From Paralithodes platypus (taxonomy: Eukaryota; Arthropoda; Malacostraca; Decapoda; Lithodidae): a stretch of DNA of 64,000 nucleotides. This document shows, piece by piece, positions 52,101 through 63,825 of the stretch (within the stretch, counting starts at the first letter, position 1; the number at the start of each line of letters is the position of its first letter). Both the position numbers and the translations under genes were made by a program. The stretch spans positions 11,935,493-11,999,492 of the forward strand of contig CM064569.1 in assembly GCA_032716605.1 (NCBI GenBank). Direction: 5' to 3'. The notes under the pieces were generated by a model. That model was not told where the DNA came from. It ran no database searches and worked only from the letters and a program-made list of their open reading frames with translations.

Positions 52101-52800
52101 ATCTCTCAAATCCTCCCAGAAACCCTCTACCTCGTCTAACTCTCTTTCACTTCCTGGTCCATACGCACTTACAAAAACCCACCTTTCACCCATAAACCAC
52201 ATTCTCACCCACATTAGCCTTGATGACACCTCTTTCCACTCTTTTATAAACTCTCTCAACTCCTCCTTCACAATAATAGCCACTCCTTCTTTCCCCCTGA
52301 CTCCCTCGTCTACTCCAGACTTTCTACCTATCACGTTTCCAAAATCCACTTCTCCCTCTCCTTTCATCTTTGTTTCATTTAGTGCAAGGACATCATACAT
52401 CCTTCTTTCAAATAACCTTCCAATATCCTCTCGCTTCTCATTCGTACTACATCCACGCACATTCAAAGCTCCTATTCTTAGGGTCCGGGACCACGAACGC
52501 GTTCCCTCGCCCCTCTCTCTGTCTCGTTTTTTTGGTAGATTTATTTAAGGGGAGAAGGATACCAGGCCCCCCGCCCCCGATCCCCTTTAGCCGACTTCTA
52601 CGTCTCACCGGAGAAAAGCGGTGGTGGAAATTTCTCACCCCTCCACCACAGAGGAGGCTACCTGCACCAGAAAGTGGCGGGCGTTGGGGTCGCCGCATCC
52701 CTACGCCATTTGAAAAAATTAGAGATGCAGAAGGAGAAAAAGATAGAAGGGGCTATGGGAAGTAGAGGACACCAACCCTCACTCTGACAAAGGGTCAGCC
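49154..52800 (-). mobile_element. RTE-like non-LTR retrotransposon, near full length (~3.65 kb)
   Basis: The element runs from a GC-rich 5' UTR beginning near 52800, directly against a (TA)n array, to a 3' end reading GGGGATTGGGCCTGAGCAT that passes into (GATA)n/(TA)n. Simple-repeat tails instead of poly(A) are usual for RTE-related LINEs. One long frame (52466-49989) plus a second (49970-49281) hold endonuclease and reverse transcriptase, separated by a single frameshift. It is the best preserved LINE in the window besides 60034-62356. Confidence 0.8.
49281..52466 (-). pseudogene. RTE-like AP-endonuclease/reverse transcriptase, one frameshift
   Basis: Frame 52466-49989 (825 codons) starts within IGALNVRGCSTNEKREDIGR, the endonuclease N-terminus; the true start may lie upstream, since the first codon of this segment is TTG. 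Endonuclease motifs: ALNETKMKGEGEV, VSAYGPG, VLGDLNARVG, TWHR and GMSDHYLV. RT motifs: PLYKGKGDRQECSSYRGISL, EEQCGFRRGRGCVDQMF, FMDLEKAYDRVDREAMW, VKVGLRQGCVMSPWLFNMFM and the catalytic LLFADDTALVA. It breaks at VFGAMGSM-stop (about 49989) and resumes at 49970 in another frame with VKSALYQGIVVPTVMYGAET and the C-terminal zinc-linked region to SEWRMLVNSL. Catalytic residues appear intact. Confidence 0.88.
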
Positions 52801-52804
<4 letters not shown>

Positions 52805-52887
<83 letters not shown>

Positions 52888-52905
52888 TATATATAAATAT
52901 ATATG
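52805..52905. repeat. (TA)n microsatellite
   Basis: TA run directly at the 5' boundary of the RTE-like LINE. Confidence 0.95.
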
Positions 52906-52958
52906 AGAGTGAGAGAGTCACAGAGTGAGTGATTGTAATCGCTACAAGTAATTATATA

Positions 52959-53195
52959 TTAAAACCCTTTCACGCACAGGACGCTATTTGAGCCTATTCT
53001 GGGATACTTTAAAGCCTTTGTGACCATCAGGGGTGTTTAGAAACCTTTAGTTTATTTACTTCAACCTCTGCAATTGTCTTTGAGTTGGCTGTGGGCAGAA
53101 AACTAATTTTGTAGAGGTAATTATAAGATTGAGAGAACTCTATTTATGATTGCTAATCGGCAACTCCTGCGTCCACACGTGCGTGAAAAGGTTAA
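52959..53195. repeat. TTAA-flanked MITE, CCTTTTCACGCAC family (237 bp)
   Basis: TTAA at 52959-52962 and 53192-53195. Left end AACCCTTTCACGCACAGGAC; right end reversed CCTTTTCACGCACGTGTGGA. No coding. PiggyBac-like ends, distinct from the other TTAA families here. Confidence 0.85.
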
Positions 53196-54308
53196 ACTAT
53201 GTGGCATTACGATACTTGTGTAAATTGTATGGTAGTGTACCTAAGGAGTATTTAATCTGTATGACGGGTGTTGTGGGAGGCAAAAGAGAAAAATACATAT
53301 AAGTATTATTTTACTCAACAAAATTTTGTCGTTCAAGGAGTAATGAATAATAGGTTTATGATGGCAAAATTAATATTAATGATAGTGTGTGGCTTGTTTA
53401 CATTTATTTTTGGAGCCAAAGAAGGGTCTCTGAAAGACAGACGATTGTAATTAATATGTTCGTCCAGAAGTGGTCCGGCTGGACGTCGTGAGTAGGGCAA
53501 TCGTCTTGTGGGGATCTTGGGTAGACTGATACTCCTTCACTCAGCCTGGCCCTTCTTGTAGAGTTGACTGGCAGGGTAGGGGGTGACGAAGTTATCCACT
53601 TCTGTTGCCAAGATACTCGGGCGTGACCTGCATGAGCTACTCAAGATGGGGGTTGGTTAACTGCAGCTGGAAGTTGACGGAGTTACACACGCCGTTTGCC
53701 GAGGGGTGAATCTTCATTATTTCGGAATTATTGTATATTACATTTGTTTCAATAATGAAATGTTACAGCTAATATTTAAAAAAATAGGTAGATAACTTAC
53801 ATAAAATAGTGTTTGTGTTTGTACCGTGATTGTTAAGACACTAGTGAGGAGAAGAAAAAGGTGTGTTTTACCGGTATATTGGTCAGTTGCATGTTCTTTA
53901 TCCAGCATCTCGATACTACCACATGAAGCAATGATGCTCGCAATTAGTTAGTCAGCAATAATTGAGTAGAATACAGAATTAAATTATCGATTCAAAATCT
54001 ATGCTCTTGCACAATATTTAATTTGACCTATCAATGATTATTAAATATGTATTAATAAGTAATATCACCTATTTATATCCGACAAATACATCCTTAAAAG
54101 TGTGAACACATTTGTATTAATCACCTGTTGCACTTTAATTATTACGCTACAGATTGATATCAATAAATCGAGCTAATATTCCTACGATTTGGGAAGAATA
54201 AAATAGGAAATAAGTTTGGAAATTTGCCGCCGTTTACTCTACAGTAACTCTTTTTTATGTTAAAAAGAGATTATTGGTCAAGATATATAGACTAAATATA
54301 GTAAATAT
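53196..54308. other. No gene seen; partial CTATAG-MITE remnant near its end
   Basis: 54168-54260 (ATCGAGCTAATATTCCTACG, TTTGCCGCCGTTTACTC) is a remnant of the family at 47578-47791. The rest shows no coding region; frame 53268-53450 is short and unrecognised. Confidence 0.45.
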
Positions 54309-54836
<528 letters not shown>

Positions 54837-55090
54837 GTACATAAAATAAAATTAGTATACCAGGACGTATTTCTTCCTTTTATTTTGGCTATCATTAGAC
54901 AATTTTATTCAGTTTTGGAAGGAATAATATACATTAGAGGGGTATTTGAGATCAGTGTTACTTCTTCGATTCCTGGAGATCCTACCTAAACTGCATAGTC
55001 ATATAATAATCGCCGGATTATATACATACAAAAAAAAAAAAAAACGCGTCCCTGGATCCTAAAGATATTAATGAGGATGATATCTGACAG

Positions 55091-56130
55091 ATGTGGTGGC
55101 CCTGGCTGGTGAGACTCTGGTACAGTTGGTGAACGGACCACTACAAGGTCAAGACCTCCTGATGGTGACTGACGACCACAGTCAACGGGTGCTAGACCTG
55201 GACCCCATGGCGGCTGCTGCAAGCAACTCACTCACACCTCTCAATATACTCACACAATCATCACTTCTTCTCAATTCTCCTCTACCTCGTCACATTAAGG
55301 GAAGCCAACTCACTGCTATAATGTTGGTTTATAATGACCCAAGTACATTTCTTCTTCTCCTTGAAGACAACATTAACTGGAACCCCGGGTACCTCATTAT
55401 GCTTTCTGTCAGTTCAGACTTCAACGTCACAACTGTCCTTGGTCTGCCTGTTATCCAACGTGCAGAGTTTCTCCTCATAATGATTCCGGGTGTCAGAGCT
55501 GGCCAACATATGTTTAGCCTTATTACTGGCGTACCAACAAAATATGGTGTTGGAGTTCATTCTTTCAAGAAAATGTTCTTAGGATTGTGGAACAAAGGTA
55601 TTTTCCAAGATCGCCAATCTCTGTTCCCTTCTCGATTTACAAATTTTGATGGCTTTAGATTGAAAGTTCCTGCTCTATGTTACAACGAACCCTTCTTGTT
55701 TTATAAAGTGCAAGGCGGGAAGTGTGTTGGAGGAGGATTGGATGCTATACATATAATTTCCAAAAAGTTGAATTTTGAAACTCTACTTCAGTTAACTAAT
55801 ATCATTGTCTGGTCAGATAAAATAAACGGAACTTGGCAAGGCTTATTGGGTCAGGTGCTTTATGAAAATAAACATCTGATGCTGAATTCATATAAAATGA
55901 CAGAAGCTGGATTCAAGGATTTTGATACTACATACCCACACTGGGAAGGAGGCTATTCATTCCTTATTCGTGTACCATTACCGGTAGCCAAGTCCAGAAA
56001 TATCCTGTACCCGTTCTCTGGCCTGGTGTGGGGGTGTGTGTTCGGCATGATGGTGGTGGTGTCAATCCTGATGGCTGTCTTACTGCACCGCTGCCTCCAT
56101 GTCACAGACCCCATCAACATAGCCTTAAAG
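55091..56130 (+). CDS. Ionotropic receptor (IR), exon with N-terminal and ligand-binding S1 regions and TM1
   Basis: The exon is bounded by acceptor-like TCTGACAG|AT at 55090/55091 and donor-like AAAG|GTCAGG at 56130/56131. It reads VVALAGETLVQLVNGPLQGQ at the start, a segment typical of crustacean IR N-terminal regions. The S1 half of the ligand-binding domain follows about 190 residues in: FDGFRLKVPALCYNEPFLFY, then GGLDAIHIISKKLNFETLLQ and NGTWQGLLGQVLY. After that come FDTTYPHWEGGYSFLIRVPL and TM1 (LVWGCVFGMMVVVSILMAVL). The pore, TM2, S2 and TM3 are absent and should lie in exons right of the window, as the exon ends in phase 0. The product would be a plasma-membrane chemosensory cation channel subunit. 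The usual S1 glutamate-binding arginine is not evident, as in most divergent IRs. Confidence 0.8.
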
Positions 56131-56439
56131 GTCAGGGGTACAACCATGTTTATTAAGCAATTAATATGCACTAAAAGAGCCTCACCTTATGTCTAACTTT
56201 CAATGTTTAGATGTGTAATGATCATTATATCATTATTTATCATAAAGGGTTTTGCCCTCAGATATCTAAGTTGTAGAATATGCATGATCTGTATTTAACT
56301 TCGATTGTTAGATATATGATTTATAACCCCACCTTCACCTCGGACAATTGAAATAATTCTAGATTTAAGTATGTACAGTCATCACAGTTTCCAAATAGCT
56401 CAAATGGAAAAATTGGCAAAGCTATGTTAGTCCAAATAT
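56131..56439. other. Presumed IR intron; nothing further recognised
   Basis: The open frame runs on to a stop at 56196 without homology (VRGTTMFIKQL), which supports splicing at 56130. The sequence is AT-rich. Confidence 0.5.
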
Positions 56440-57125
56440 TGCAGTGAAATATTTCACCCAAGTATGTATACTATGCAAAGGTGAGTTTGTGTTGAATAGA
56501 AGTCTCAAGAGTGTTAACTTTGGAAATGAGCCGTTGGATATGTTGGACAAGTTTTGCTACTTAGCAGATACCATCTCTGCCGGTGGTTTGGCCGAGGCAG
56601 CCACTATCGCCAGAATTAGATGTGGCTGGGGAAAGTTCAGATAACTGTTGCCATTACTAACCATGAGAAGACTCCTTCTCCCCTTGAAGAGAAAGGTGTA
56701 TGCTTCACATGTTAGAAGCACAATGACATATGCTTCAGGAAAAGGGCTTATCAAAGTGGATGATAACAGAATAGAACATTACGAGGTGAGAATGGTGAGA
56801 TGGACGTGTGGGCCCAAACTGCAAGATAGGATATCTAATGAAAAGCTGAGGAGATGGTTAAGTAGGCTATCAAGAGTATCAGAGATGAGATGCGTACCAC
56901 AGGCTTGCATGGTTTGGACATGTAGAGAGGATGGATGAACTAAGTTTGGTCAAAATACGCAAGTGCGTGAACGTAGAGGGAGCTGCACTAAGGGGCAGAT
57001 CAAGAAAGATGTGGGATCAGACTTTACACTCTGATCCTGAATTAATACCATTAGGACAAAAGACTGGAACCGTGCTTCGTGTGGAGCACTCGGTCTTGAA
57101 ATTATTGATATATGTATGTACCGAC
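56440..57125 (+). pseudogene. RTE-type LINE, C-terminal fragment
   Basis: The plus strand reads, across shifts, FCYLADTISAGGLAEAATIA then RIRCGWGKFR, VYASHVRSTMTYASGKG and VRMVRWTCGPKLQDRIS, and ends with GRSRKMWDQTLHSDPEL. This is the post-RT region of RTE-clade LINEs. Its 3' end (GTGTGGAGCACTCGGTC) matches that of the RTE relic ending near 63825. 5'-truncated and dead. Confidence 0.8.
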
Positions 57126-58344
57126 CAATATTATGTATAACTACTGTATGTTGGTAGGTCACCCATGTATCATAAGTCGAATGCCAGAAGGGACATCGAC
57201 CCACAGTCTGATACGAAGAAACTTTGTGTTCATGTCTCATTACTGGTCGATTAGACAAAGTATATATATCTGCATGTTTGAGTTTGTCATTATTTCAAAT
57301 ACTAGCCATACAACGCAGGGTTGGGGCTTTAATTCCAGTTCTCACATCAGCAGATTACAAAAACAACTAGACAATATTGACTCAAATCAACCATTGTGTC
57401 TGTATTCTAGTTTTCAGTTCAACTTTTCTATATATTTGTGTTGGCTCTAGCCTACTCTCCTTCACCTAAAAAGCAAAACCTCGGGTTAGATATCTTAAAG
57501 CACAATATATTAACCCTTGATGTTGTAATTCATTTTGTTTACACTAACCTGATAAACTCGAATGGCATCGTTTTATTAAACAAAGACAAACAGTTTAAAC
57601 CTAATGATACTTCTACTTCAGTTACATTAAATAATCATACAATAATTTAACACTGAATCTTTCCTTATGCATCACAATTAATATAAATTATGATTTTGTT
57701 TACAGGTTATTATTATTATATTTGGTATTATTCAGTTTTACCAAAGCCCATCAGGATCTTCTAAAATCTTTATCAGTTCTACTTGTTTATTTTGTATGTC
57801 CTCGATGGGCAAATTTAAGTTTTAGCAGGGCTTTGATTAGGTCACGTATCACATTTGAAGCCATTATCACGTAATTCGAAATTAGAGTCCGAAACTGACA
57901 GCACGCCTATTAATTCACACTATCCAGGGAGTCATTATTCAATTATCATGATGATCATTTTTGTATCCCTTTTACGAGGGAACTGTGGGTTTGATGCTCC
58001 TTGCAATAACAGTGTGACCGAGTAGCTAGTCACGTCAATCACAAACCTCATAAAAAGAGTGATAACACTGTAAACAAAACCTTTGATTAATTCAATTTCT
58101 TAATTTCTCAATTCGCCACAAGCTTCCACTCAAGTTTCCACTATTCTTAAACAACATAAATATTAACCGTTCCTTCAGTGTAATCAGTCTGGAGCCGGAG
58201 TTCTGAGGACGGTCATTTTTCCTTGCCAGCTCTTTTTTTTATTTGTTTTTTATTACCAAATATGACAGAGAAACCAACGTATAAACCACGCAAGTCTAAT
58301 GTACAAAAATCGCGCAGGAGACGAAATACAGCCTCCTGCACATT
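57126..58344. other. No gene seen (1.2 kb)
   Basis: AT-rich sequence. Frames 57112-57450 and 57438-57650 show no recognised family. Possible remnants of the RTE 5' UTR near 58196-58344. Confidence 0.4.
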
Positions 58345-60033
58345 CAGGCTTGTAAGCGTGAATGTAAGTAGTATGAGTGGTAGAGTAAATTAAATTTTGG
58401 AAGTATTCGAACGTAAAATAGTTGATGTGTGCTGCGCCCAGGAAACCCTATGGAAAGGGTGGGTGTGCAGTGGATAGTTGGAATAAACAAGAGATAGCGT
58501 TTTTTTTTTTTTTTTTGGAAAGGGGATGCATCTGGAAAATCGAAATGTAGAGCGGGTGTCCTGGTATCCGAGGAGTGGGAAAAGAGTGTGATTGAAATAA
58601 AGAGAATATCTGGAAGATTGATTGCATTGAAACTAAACATTTGGTGAAAGAATTATGAATGTGATATCGGCATATGCCCCAAAGGTTAGCTTAAACAGAC
58701 AGAGGAAGGAGGCTATAAGGTGGAACGAAATAATCGGTGTCGTTTCTGGCCTCTCGGAAAATGATGTCATAGTAGTAGGTGCAGACCTAAATGGGCATGT
58801 GGGAGCATGTGCTGATGGCTACGAGTCATTCAGTTCTGGGTGCACCAGTGGCCAGCTAAATTACTTCATGGTAAATAGGGAAGACAACATTTGTTTAGGA
58901 TGTAAAGATCATCCCGAGCAAAGAAGGTTTCTCCCAACATAAGCTTCTAGTCTGTGACATGAGCTTATGGCGAGATCCCGTATGCAAGAAGGAATAGATG
59001 CCAAAAAGGCGAGATCCCGTATGCAAGAAGGAATAGATGCCAAAATGGAAAGTATGGCTGTTGAATAAATCTGAATACAAGGATAAGTTTTGCAGCGAAC
59101 TGTAGGAAATGGTTAGGAATAGGGGTGCTAAACCAGATGAAGTAAATAGCCCGAGGAACTTTCTTGATGTTGTAGAACAGAGTGTCAGAAATTATAATGG
59201 GACAATTGTTTACACTAACAAAATATCAATGATACACTATGAATGATTATTTAATGTGAAGTTTTTAGTGGAATATAGAACAGCTTAGTAACACAAATCC
59301 AATACCCCCCCCCCCCCCCCACACACACACACATGCTTTGATAGCGCTAGCTGTTGTAAGCATCGCAATGAATAAGATGAAGGATGGAAAAGCTGCAGGG
59401 TTTTCTGACTTTGTCGCCGAGATGATGAAACCCTCAGGTGACATAGGAGAGAGACTGGTCACTGAGCTAAAAAAAAAATCCGTTATTTGAGAGGAGAGAA
59501 TCTCTGATGAATGGCATGTACGGAGTAAACATATATAAAGGTAAGGGGTATTCGTTAGATAGGGGAAATTATAGGGGCCTGAAAATGCTTGATCATGAAG
59601 GTCTGTGAGAGAGTCTTTGAAGTTATGATCAGGGAAAGCATCTCTATCGTTTGGTTTTATGCCTAGACGTAGTGCAATCGATGCTATCTTTATAGTCAGG
59701 CAGTTGCCGGAATGATATTTACTTAAAGATAGGGATCTGTACCTTGAGTTTGTAAACCTGGAAAAAGCCTTTGATTGGGTGCCCACAAATGTTATACAGT
59801 GGGCTATGAGATATCTTGGCATAAAGGAGTGGCTGGTGCTTGTGGTAATGAAGATGTACAGTACGAGGTCTCACGTACGGCAGTACGTGTATGAAGAGTT
59901 TACAGTTCGAGTAGGACTCCACCAGGGGTCTGTATTAAGCCTCCTCTTCTTTATTATGGTTCTGAAGGCACTATATGGAGATTTTAGAGTTGGGCTCACC
60001 TGGGAACTGCTATACGCAGGTGACTAGTATTAA

Positions 60034-62247
60034 TCCTCCGACCATAAACTTATCTCTGTCACCTGTCCTATCTCTCCAGTACAGCCACCCGATCCTCCTA
60101 GCCGGCGGCGCTTGTGGCACTTTGGCGCTGCCGACTGGGAGGCTCTTCGGCAGTACTTCTTTGATTTCCCATGGAATGATTTCTGCTTCCATGGCCGAGG
60201 ACCCTCGGAGAGTGCTGAACGCATTACCGAGGTAATCCTATCGGGCATGGAAGCATACATTCCATTCTCTTTCTCTCAGACTAATGCTAAAAAATCTTGG
60301 TTTACTCAAGCCTGTTCTACTGCTGTCCGCAATAAGGAGGAAGCATTCAAACGGTACCGACGCCTTAAAACTCAAGACTCTCATTCTTCATATGTTTCTG
60401 CCCGGAATCAAGCCAAATCTGTTCTTCGACTTGCCAAACACTCTTTCATCAATAATAAATGCACTGAACTATCCAACTCTAGCTCTTCCCAAGCTTTCTG
60501 GCATCTAGCCAAAAACCTCTCCAACAATTTCTCTTCCTCGTCTTTCCCTCCCCTTTCCCACTCTGATGGCACAACCATCACTTCTTCCTCTGACAAAGCT
60601 AAACTCTTCGCTCAAACTTTTGCTAGAAACTCCACCTTGGATGATTCCGGTGCTATTCCTCCCTCTCCGCCCTCCTCTCTCTTACTTATGCCTAATATCC
60701 TAATCTCTTCTAAAGATGTACTTTCTACCCTCTCTGGGCTTAACACTAATAAGGCGTATGGTCCGGACGGTGTTCCTCCTGTTGTTCTCAAAAACTGTGC
60801 TTCCGTGCTGTCTCCCTGCCTAGGCAAACTCTTTCGTGTCTGTCTATCCTCTAACGTCTTCCCTTCATGCTGGAAGTTTGCTCACATTCAACCTGTCCCA
60901 AAGAAGGGTGACCGCTCTCAACCCTCCAACTATCGTCCAATTGCTCTTATCTCTTGTCTTTCTAAAGTTTTTGAAACTATTCTTGCTTCCAAATTTCTTA
61001 AGCATTTCTCTTCTCATAATCTGCTCTCAGATCGCCAGTATGGCTTCCTCAAGGGTCACTCTACTGGTGATCTTCTTTCATATCTTACTAACTCTTGGTC
61101 ATCCTCCTTTCGGGACTTCGGTGAGACTTTTTCTATTGCACTAGACATATCGAAAGCCTTCGATAGAGTCTGGCATAAATCTTTAATTTATAAACTACCC
61201 TCCTTCAGTTTCTATCCCTCCATCTGTGCCTTTGTCTCTAATTTCCTTTCCGGCCGTTCCATAGCCGCGGTTGTGGACGGCCATTGTTCACTTCCTCACC
61301 CTATAAACTCCGGTGTTCCTCAGGGCTCTGTCCTATCTCCTATTCTCTTTCTAATTTTTATAAATGATCTCCTTAACTGTACCTTAATTCCCATCCATTC
61401 ATACGCAGACGACTCAACCTTACACTACTCCATTAGTTTTTCAGAACGCCCCAGCCAGCAATCCCTCAACGACAAACGTAATGAAGCCATAGAACTCTTA
61501 AATTCTGATCTAAATACTATTTCCAATTGGGGCAGAGAAAACCTTGTTAACTTTAATGCTTCCAAAACCCAATTTCTCCATCTATCTACCCGTCAGGATC
61601 TCCCAGCGGACTATCCCTTATTCTTCAACAATACAAAAATCAACCCTTCATCTTCTCTCAATATTCTTGGTGTCTCTTTTTCTTCTGCTCTCATTTGGAA
61701 GGACCATATTACCAGTCTTGCTAAGGCAGCCTCCCAGAAGCTGGGTGTGCTCAACCGGCTTAGGGGGTTCTTTTCCCCTGCACAGCTTCTTGCTCTGTAC
61801 AGGGGCATAGTGCGCCCTTGTATTGAGTATTGTTCACATGTGTGGGGAGGTTCCTCTCACACCGCTCTCCTAGACAAAGTTGAAAGGAAGGCCTTTCGTA
61901 TCATTAACTCCCGTCCACTCACCAACTCTCTGCAATCTCTCTCTCTCCGCCGCAATGTTGCATCTCTCTCGCTATTCTATCGCTACTATAATAATCAGTG
62001 TTCCTCAGAGCTATCCCAGTGCATACCACCTCCTTTACGTAGGGCACGTGGTACCCGTCTTGCAACTCAATCCCACCCCTACTCTGTGCAACTCTCCAAC
62101 CCAAGAGTGAAACGTTACTCTCAAACTTTCTTCTACTCAACAGCTGAGCTCTGGAACTCTCTCCCAGAATCAGTCTTTCCCTCTTCCTATGACTTAAATT
62201 GCTTCAAACTCTGTGTGTCCAGGCATTTTGGCTCGAACGTCCCTTGA
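60034..62247 (+). CDS. Jockey-type LINE ORF2, truncated endonuclease plus complete reverse transcriptase
   Basis: The frame is open from 60034 after TAA at 60031-60033 and begins at SSDHKLISV, the terminal SDH motif of the endonuclease; the rest of that domain is missing. Then come WFTQACSTAVRNKEEAFKRY, and RT: NKAYGPDGVPPVVLKNC, PVPKKGDRSQPSNYRPIALI, LLSDRQYGFLKGHSTGDLL, LDISKAFDRVWHKSL, SGVPQGSVLSPILFLIFIND and catalytic SYADDSTLHYS. The C-terminal part follows (KLGVLNRLRGFFSPAQLLAL, EYCSHVWGGSS, AELWNSLPESVF). The first ATG in frame is internal, so no native start remains. The RT is uninterrupted, which points to a recent insertion. It cannot act alone without endonuclease. Confidence 0.9.
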   Translation, partial: SSDHKLISVTCPISPVQPPDPPSRRRLWHFGAADWEALRQYFFDFPWNDFCFHGRGPSESAERITEVILSGMEAYIPFSFSQTNAKKSWFTQACSTAVRNKEEAFKRYRRLKTQDSHSSYVSARNQAKSVLRLAKHSFINNKCTELSNSSSSQAFWHLAKNLSNNFSSSSFPPLSHSDGTTITSSSDKAKLFAQTFARNSTLDDSGAIPPSPPSSLLLMPNILISSKDVLSTLSGLNTNKAYGPDGVPPVVLKNCASVLSPCLGKLFRVCLSSNVFPSCWKFAHIQPVPKKGDRSQPSNYRPIALISCLSKVFETILASKFLKHFSSHNLLSDRQYGFLKGHSTGDLLSYLTNSWSSSFRDFGETFSIALDISKAFDRVWHKSLIYKLPSFSFYPSICAFVSNFLSGRSIAAVVDGHCSLPHPINSGVPQGSVLSPILFLIFINDLLNCTLIPIHSYADDSTLHYSISFSERPSQQSLNDKRNEAIELLNSDLNTISNWGRENLVNFNASKTQFLHLSTRQDLPADYPLFFNNTKINPSSSLNILGVSFSSALIWKDHITSLAKAASQKLGVLNRLRGFFSPAQLLALYRGIVRPCIEYCSHVWGGSSHTALLDKVERKAFRIINSRPLTNSLQSLSLRRNVASLSLFYRYYNNQCSSELSQCIPPPLRRARGTRLATQSHPYSVQLSNPRVKRYSQTFFYSTAELWNSLPESVFPSSYDLNCFKLCVSRHFGSNVP

Positions 62248-62356
62248 TTTTGGCCCTGTCACTCTTTCAACTATGGGGGGGGGGGGGTACTCGCTATAGG
62301 CAGTTATGCCTTTTGCCTCCCTCAATCACATAGAAAAAAAAAAAAAAAAAAAAATC
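60034..62356 (+). mobile_element. Jockey-type LINE inserted into the RTE relic
   Basis: The left boundary follows TAGTATTAAT of RTE; the right boundary is the A-run at 62334-62354. The RTE reading (LVLI/TDSVRG) continues across once it is removed. The 3' UTR contains a G-run and GGCAGTTATGCC. Only a very short target duplication, if any, can be seen. The element is 5'-truncated at the last endonuclease motif. Confidence 0.85.
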
Positions 62357-62565
62357 ACTGATAGTGTGCGGGGAGCCGAGGCAAAGGTCAGCAGATGGAA
62401 AGAGAGCATGGTAAGTAAAGGATTGAGTTAATATAAATAAAACCAGGTTTTACACATGCTAGAAAAAAGTGATGTATACCTATGTGCAGTATGCAGAAAG
62501 GGGTGGGTGCAAACTTAATTCAGTGTAGCGTCTGCTGCTGCTGGGTACACCACAGGAACAAGCGC

Positions 62566-63199
62566 TTAACCTAACAAGTGCACATGGGGGTAATTAGACA
62601 CCTCTCCCTGTGCGCATGTATTTGAGGTGTTTCCGTCACTAAAATATTCATTGTACCATTAATAGCATTAATACTTATCCATATGCGCCTATTAGGGGTT
62701 GATTATAAAGGTATTAACCTGAAACAACAATAAAACGAGTGAAAACAGCGTTTGGATGGTCAAAATCGGAGATATAGCCCGCGAGTTGTATAATGTATGG
62801 GTGAGGCAACCTGCTTTCCCGCCAATTTCCCCCAAGGCCACTGAGACACAGTCGATCGATACTCTCTCTCTCTCTTGCACTCGCTTGCCATCAGTGATGA
62901 CAACACCCTGCTTGCAACTCGCTAATGTTAGCACGAAAATATACCTCAGAATAAGGGAATAACAGGGAAAATAGGTGATAACTGAAGGAGAGGAGGAAAG
63001 TGGGGAAGGAGGGGAGGTAGAGGACTGAGATTTTGCATGGCCCAGGGGCCAAAAATAAAATAAAATACACAAATACAAAAACAAAAAAAAACAAAAAATT
63101 GATGTCAAAAGTTGATTTTTTTTTTTCTCTGACTCTTAAGAGTCTTCCCGCAGTCCGCCGGGGTATCTCTTAAGAGTTTCCCCGCAGTTCCCGGGTTAA
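62566..63199. mobile_element. TTAA-flanked nonautonomous element, copy B (634 bp)
   Basis: TTAA at 62566-62569 and 63196-63199. It is the inverse complement of 3358-3969 over its whole length, including AACCTAACAAGTGCACATGG, the CATATGCGCC motif, a (CT)n tract, an A-rich tract and the GACTCTTAAGAGTC repeats with CCGCAGTTCCCGGGTTAA at the end. Inserted in the RTE relic. The 138-codon minus frame (63108-62692) is not preserved in copy A. Confidence 0.85.
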
Positions 63200-63825
63200 C
63201 TAGAAAAAAGGGACCTCCACTGAGGAAGAAGTCCGAACATGGCGGCCGAGGCCGCCAGTATCGCCAGAATTAGATGCAGCTGGGGAAAGTTCAAGAGAAC
63301 TGTTGCCGCTACTTACTACAAAAAGATTCCCTCTCCCCTTGAAGAGAAAGGTGTAACCTTCACATGTCAGAGGTGCAATGGCATATACTTCAGAAACGTG
63401 GCTTGTCAAAGCAGATGATATAGACAGAGAGGGACGTAACGAGATGAGAATGGCTAGATGGATGTGTGGAGCCAAACTGCAAGATAAGGATATCTAGTGA
63501 AGGGCTTCGGAGACGGTTGAGTATGCAAAATTTCAGTGACGAGATGCGTACTAGTAAGCTTGGATGGTTTGAACATGTGGAGAGGATGGAGGAAAACTAG
63601 TTGGGTGAAAAGATGCAAGTCCGGGAACGTGGAGAGAGCTGCACCTAGGGGCAGACCAAGAACACCGTGGGATCAGACCATATGGTGTAATCTTGAATTA
63701 AAAACCTGATAATTGAGGAAGCTCTGAATAGGGCTACCTGGAACGCCGACATTAGGATATGAGACCGGAACCGCACTCTGTGTGGAGCACTCAGTCTATA
63801 AATTTATTTATGTGTGTATGTACGT

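Larger units (their letters stand above)
58345..63825 (+). pseudogene. RTE-type LINE relic with two nested insertions
   Basis: Endonuclease pieces: RLVSVNVSSMSGRVN, then IVDVCCAQETLWKG (58345-58460), MNVISAYAPKVSLNRQRKEA and VVGADLNGHVG (58655-58810). RT pieces: LEFVNLEKAFDWVP (59746-59780), VRVGLHQGSVLSLLFFIMVL and WELLYAGD (59900-60027). After the jockey-type insertion it resumes at about 62356 as ITDSVRGAEAKVSRWKES. After the TTAA element it resumes with AAEAASIARIRCSWGKFK (63240-63295). The split falls inside the codons following the catalytic motif, so the two sides fit together. Many stops make it long dead. Confidence 0.85.

Noticed and set aside
62692..63108. 138-codon frame in TTAA element copy B
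   Set aside because: Not preserved in copy A at 3358-3969; starts in low-complexity T-rich sequence.
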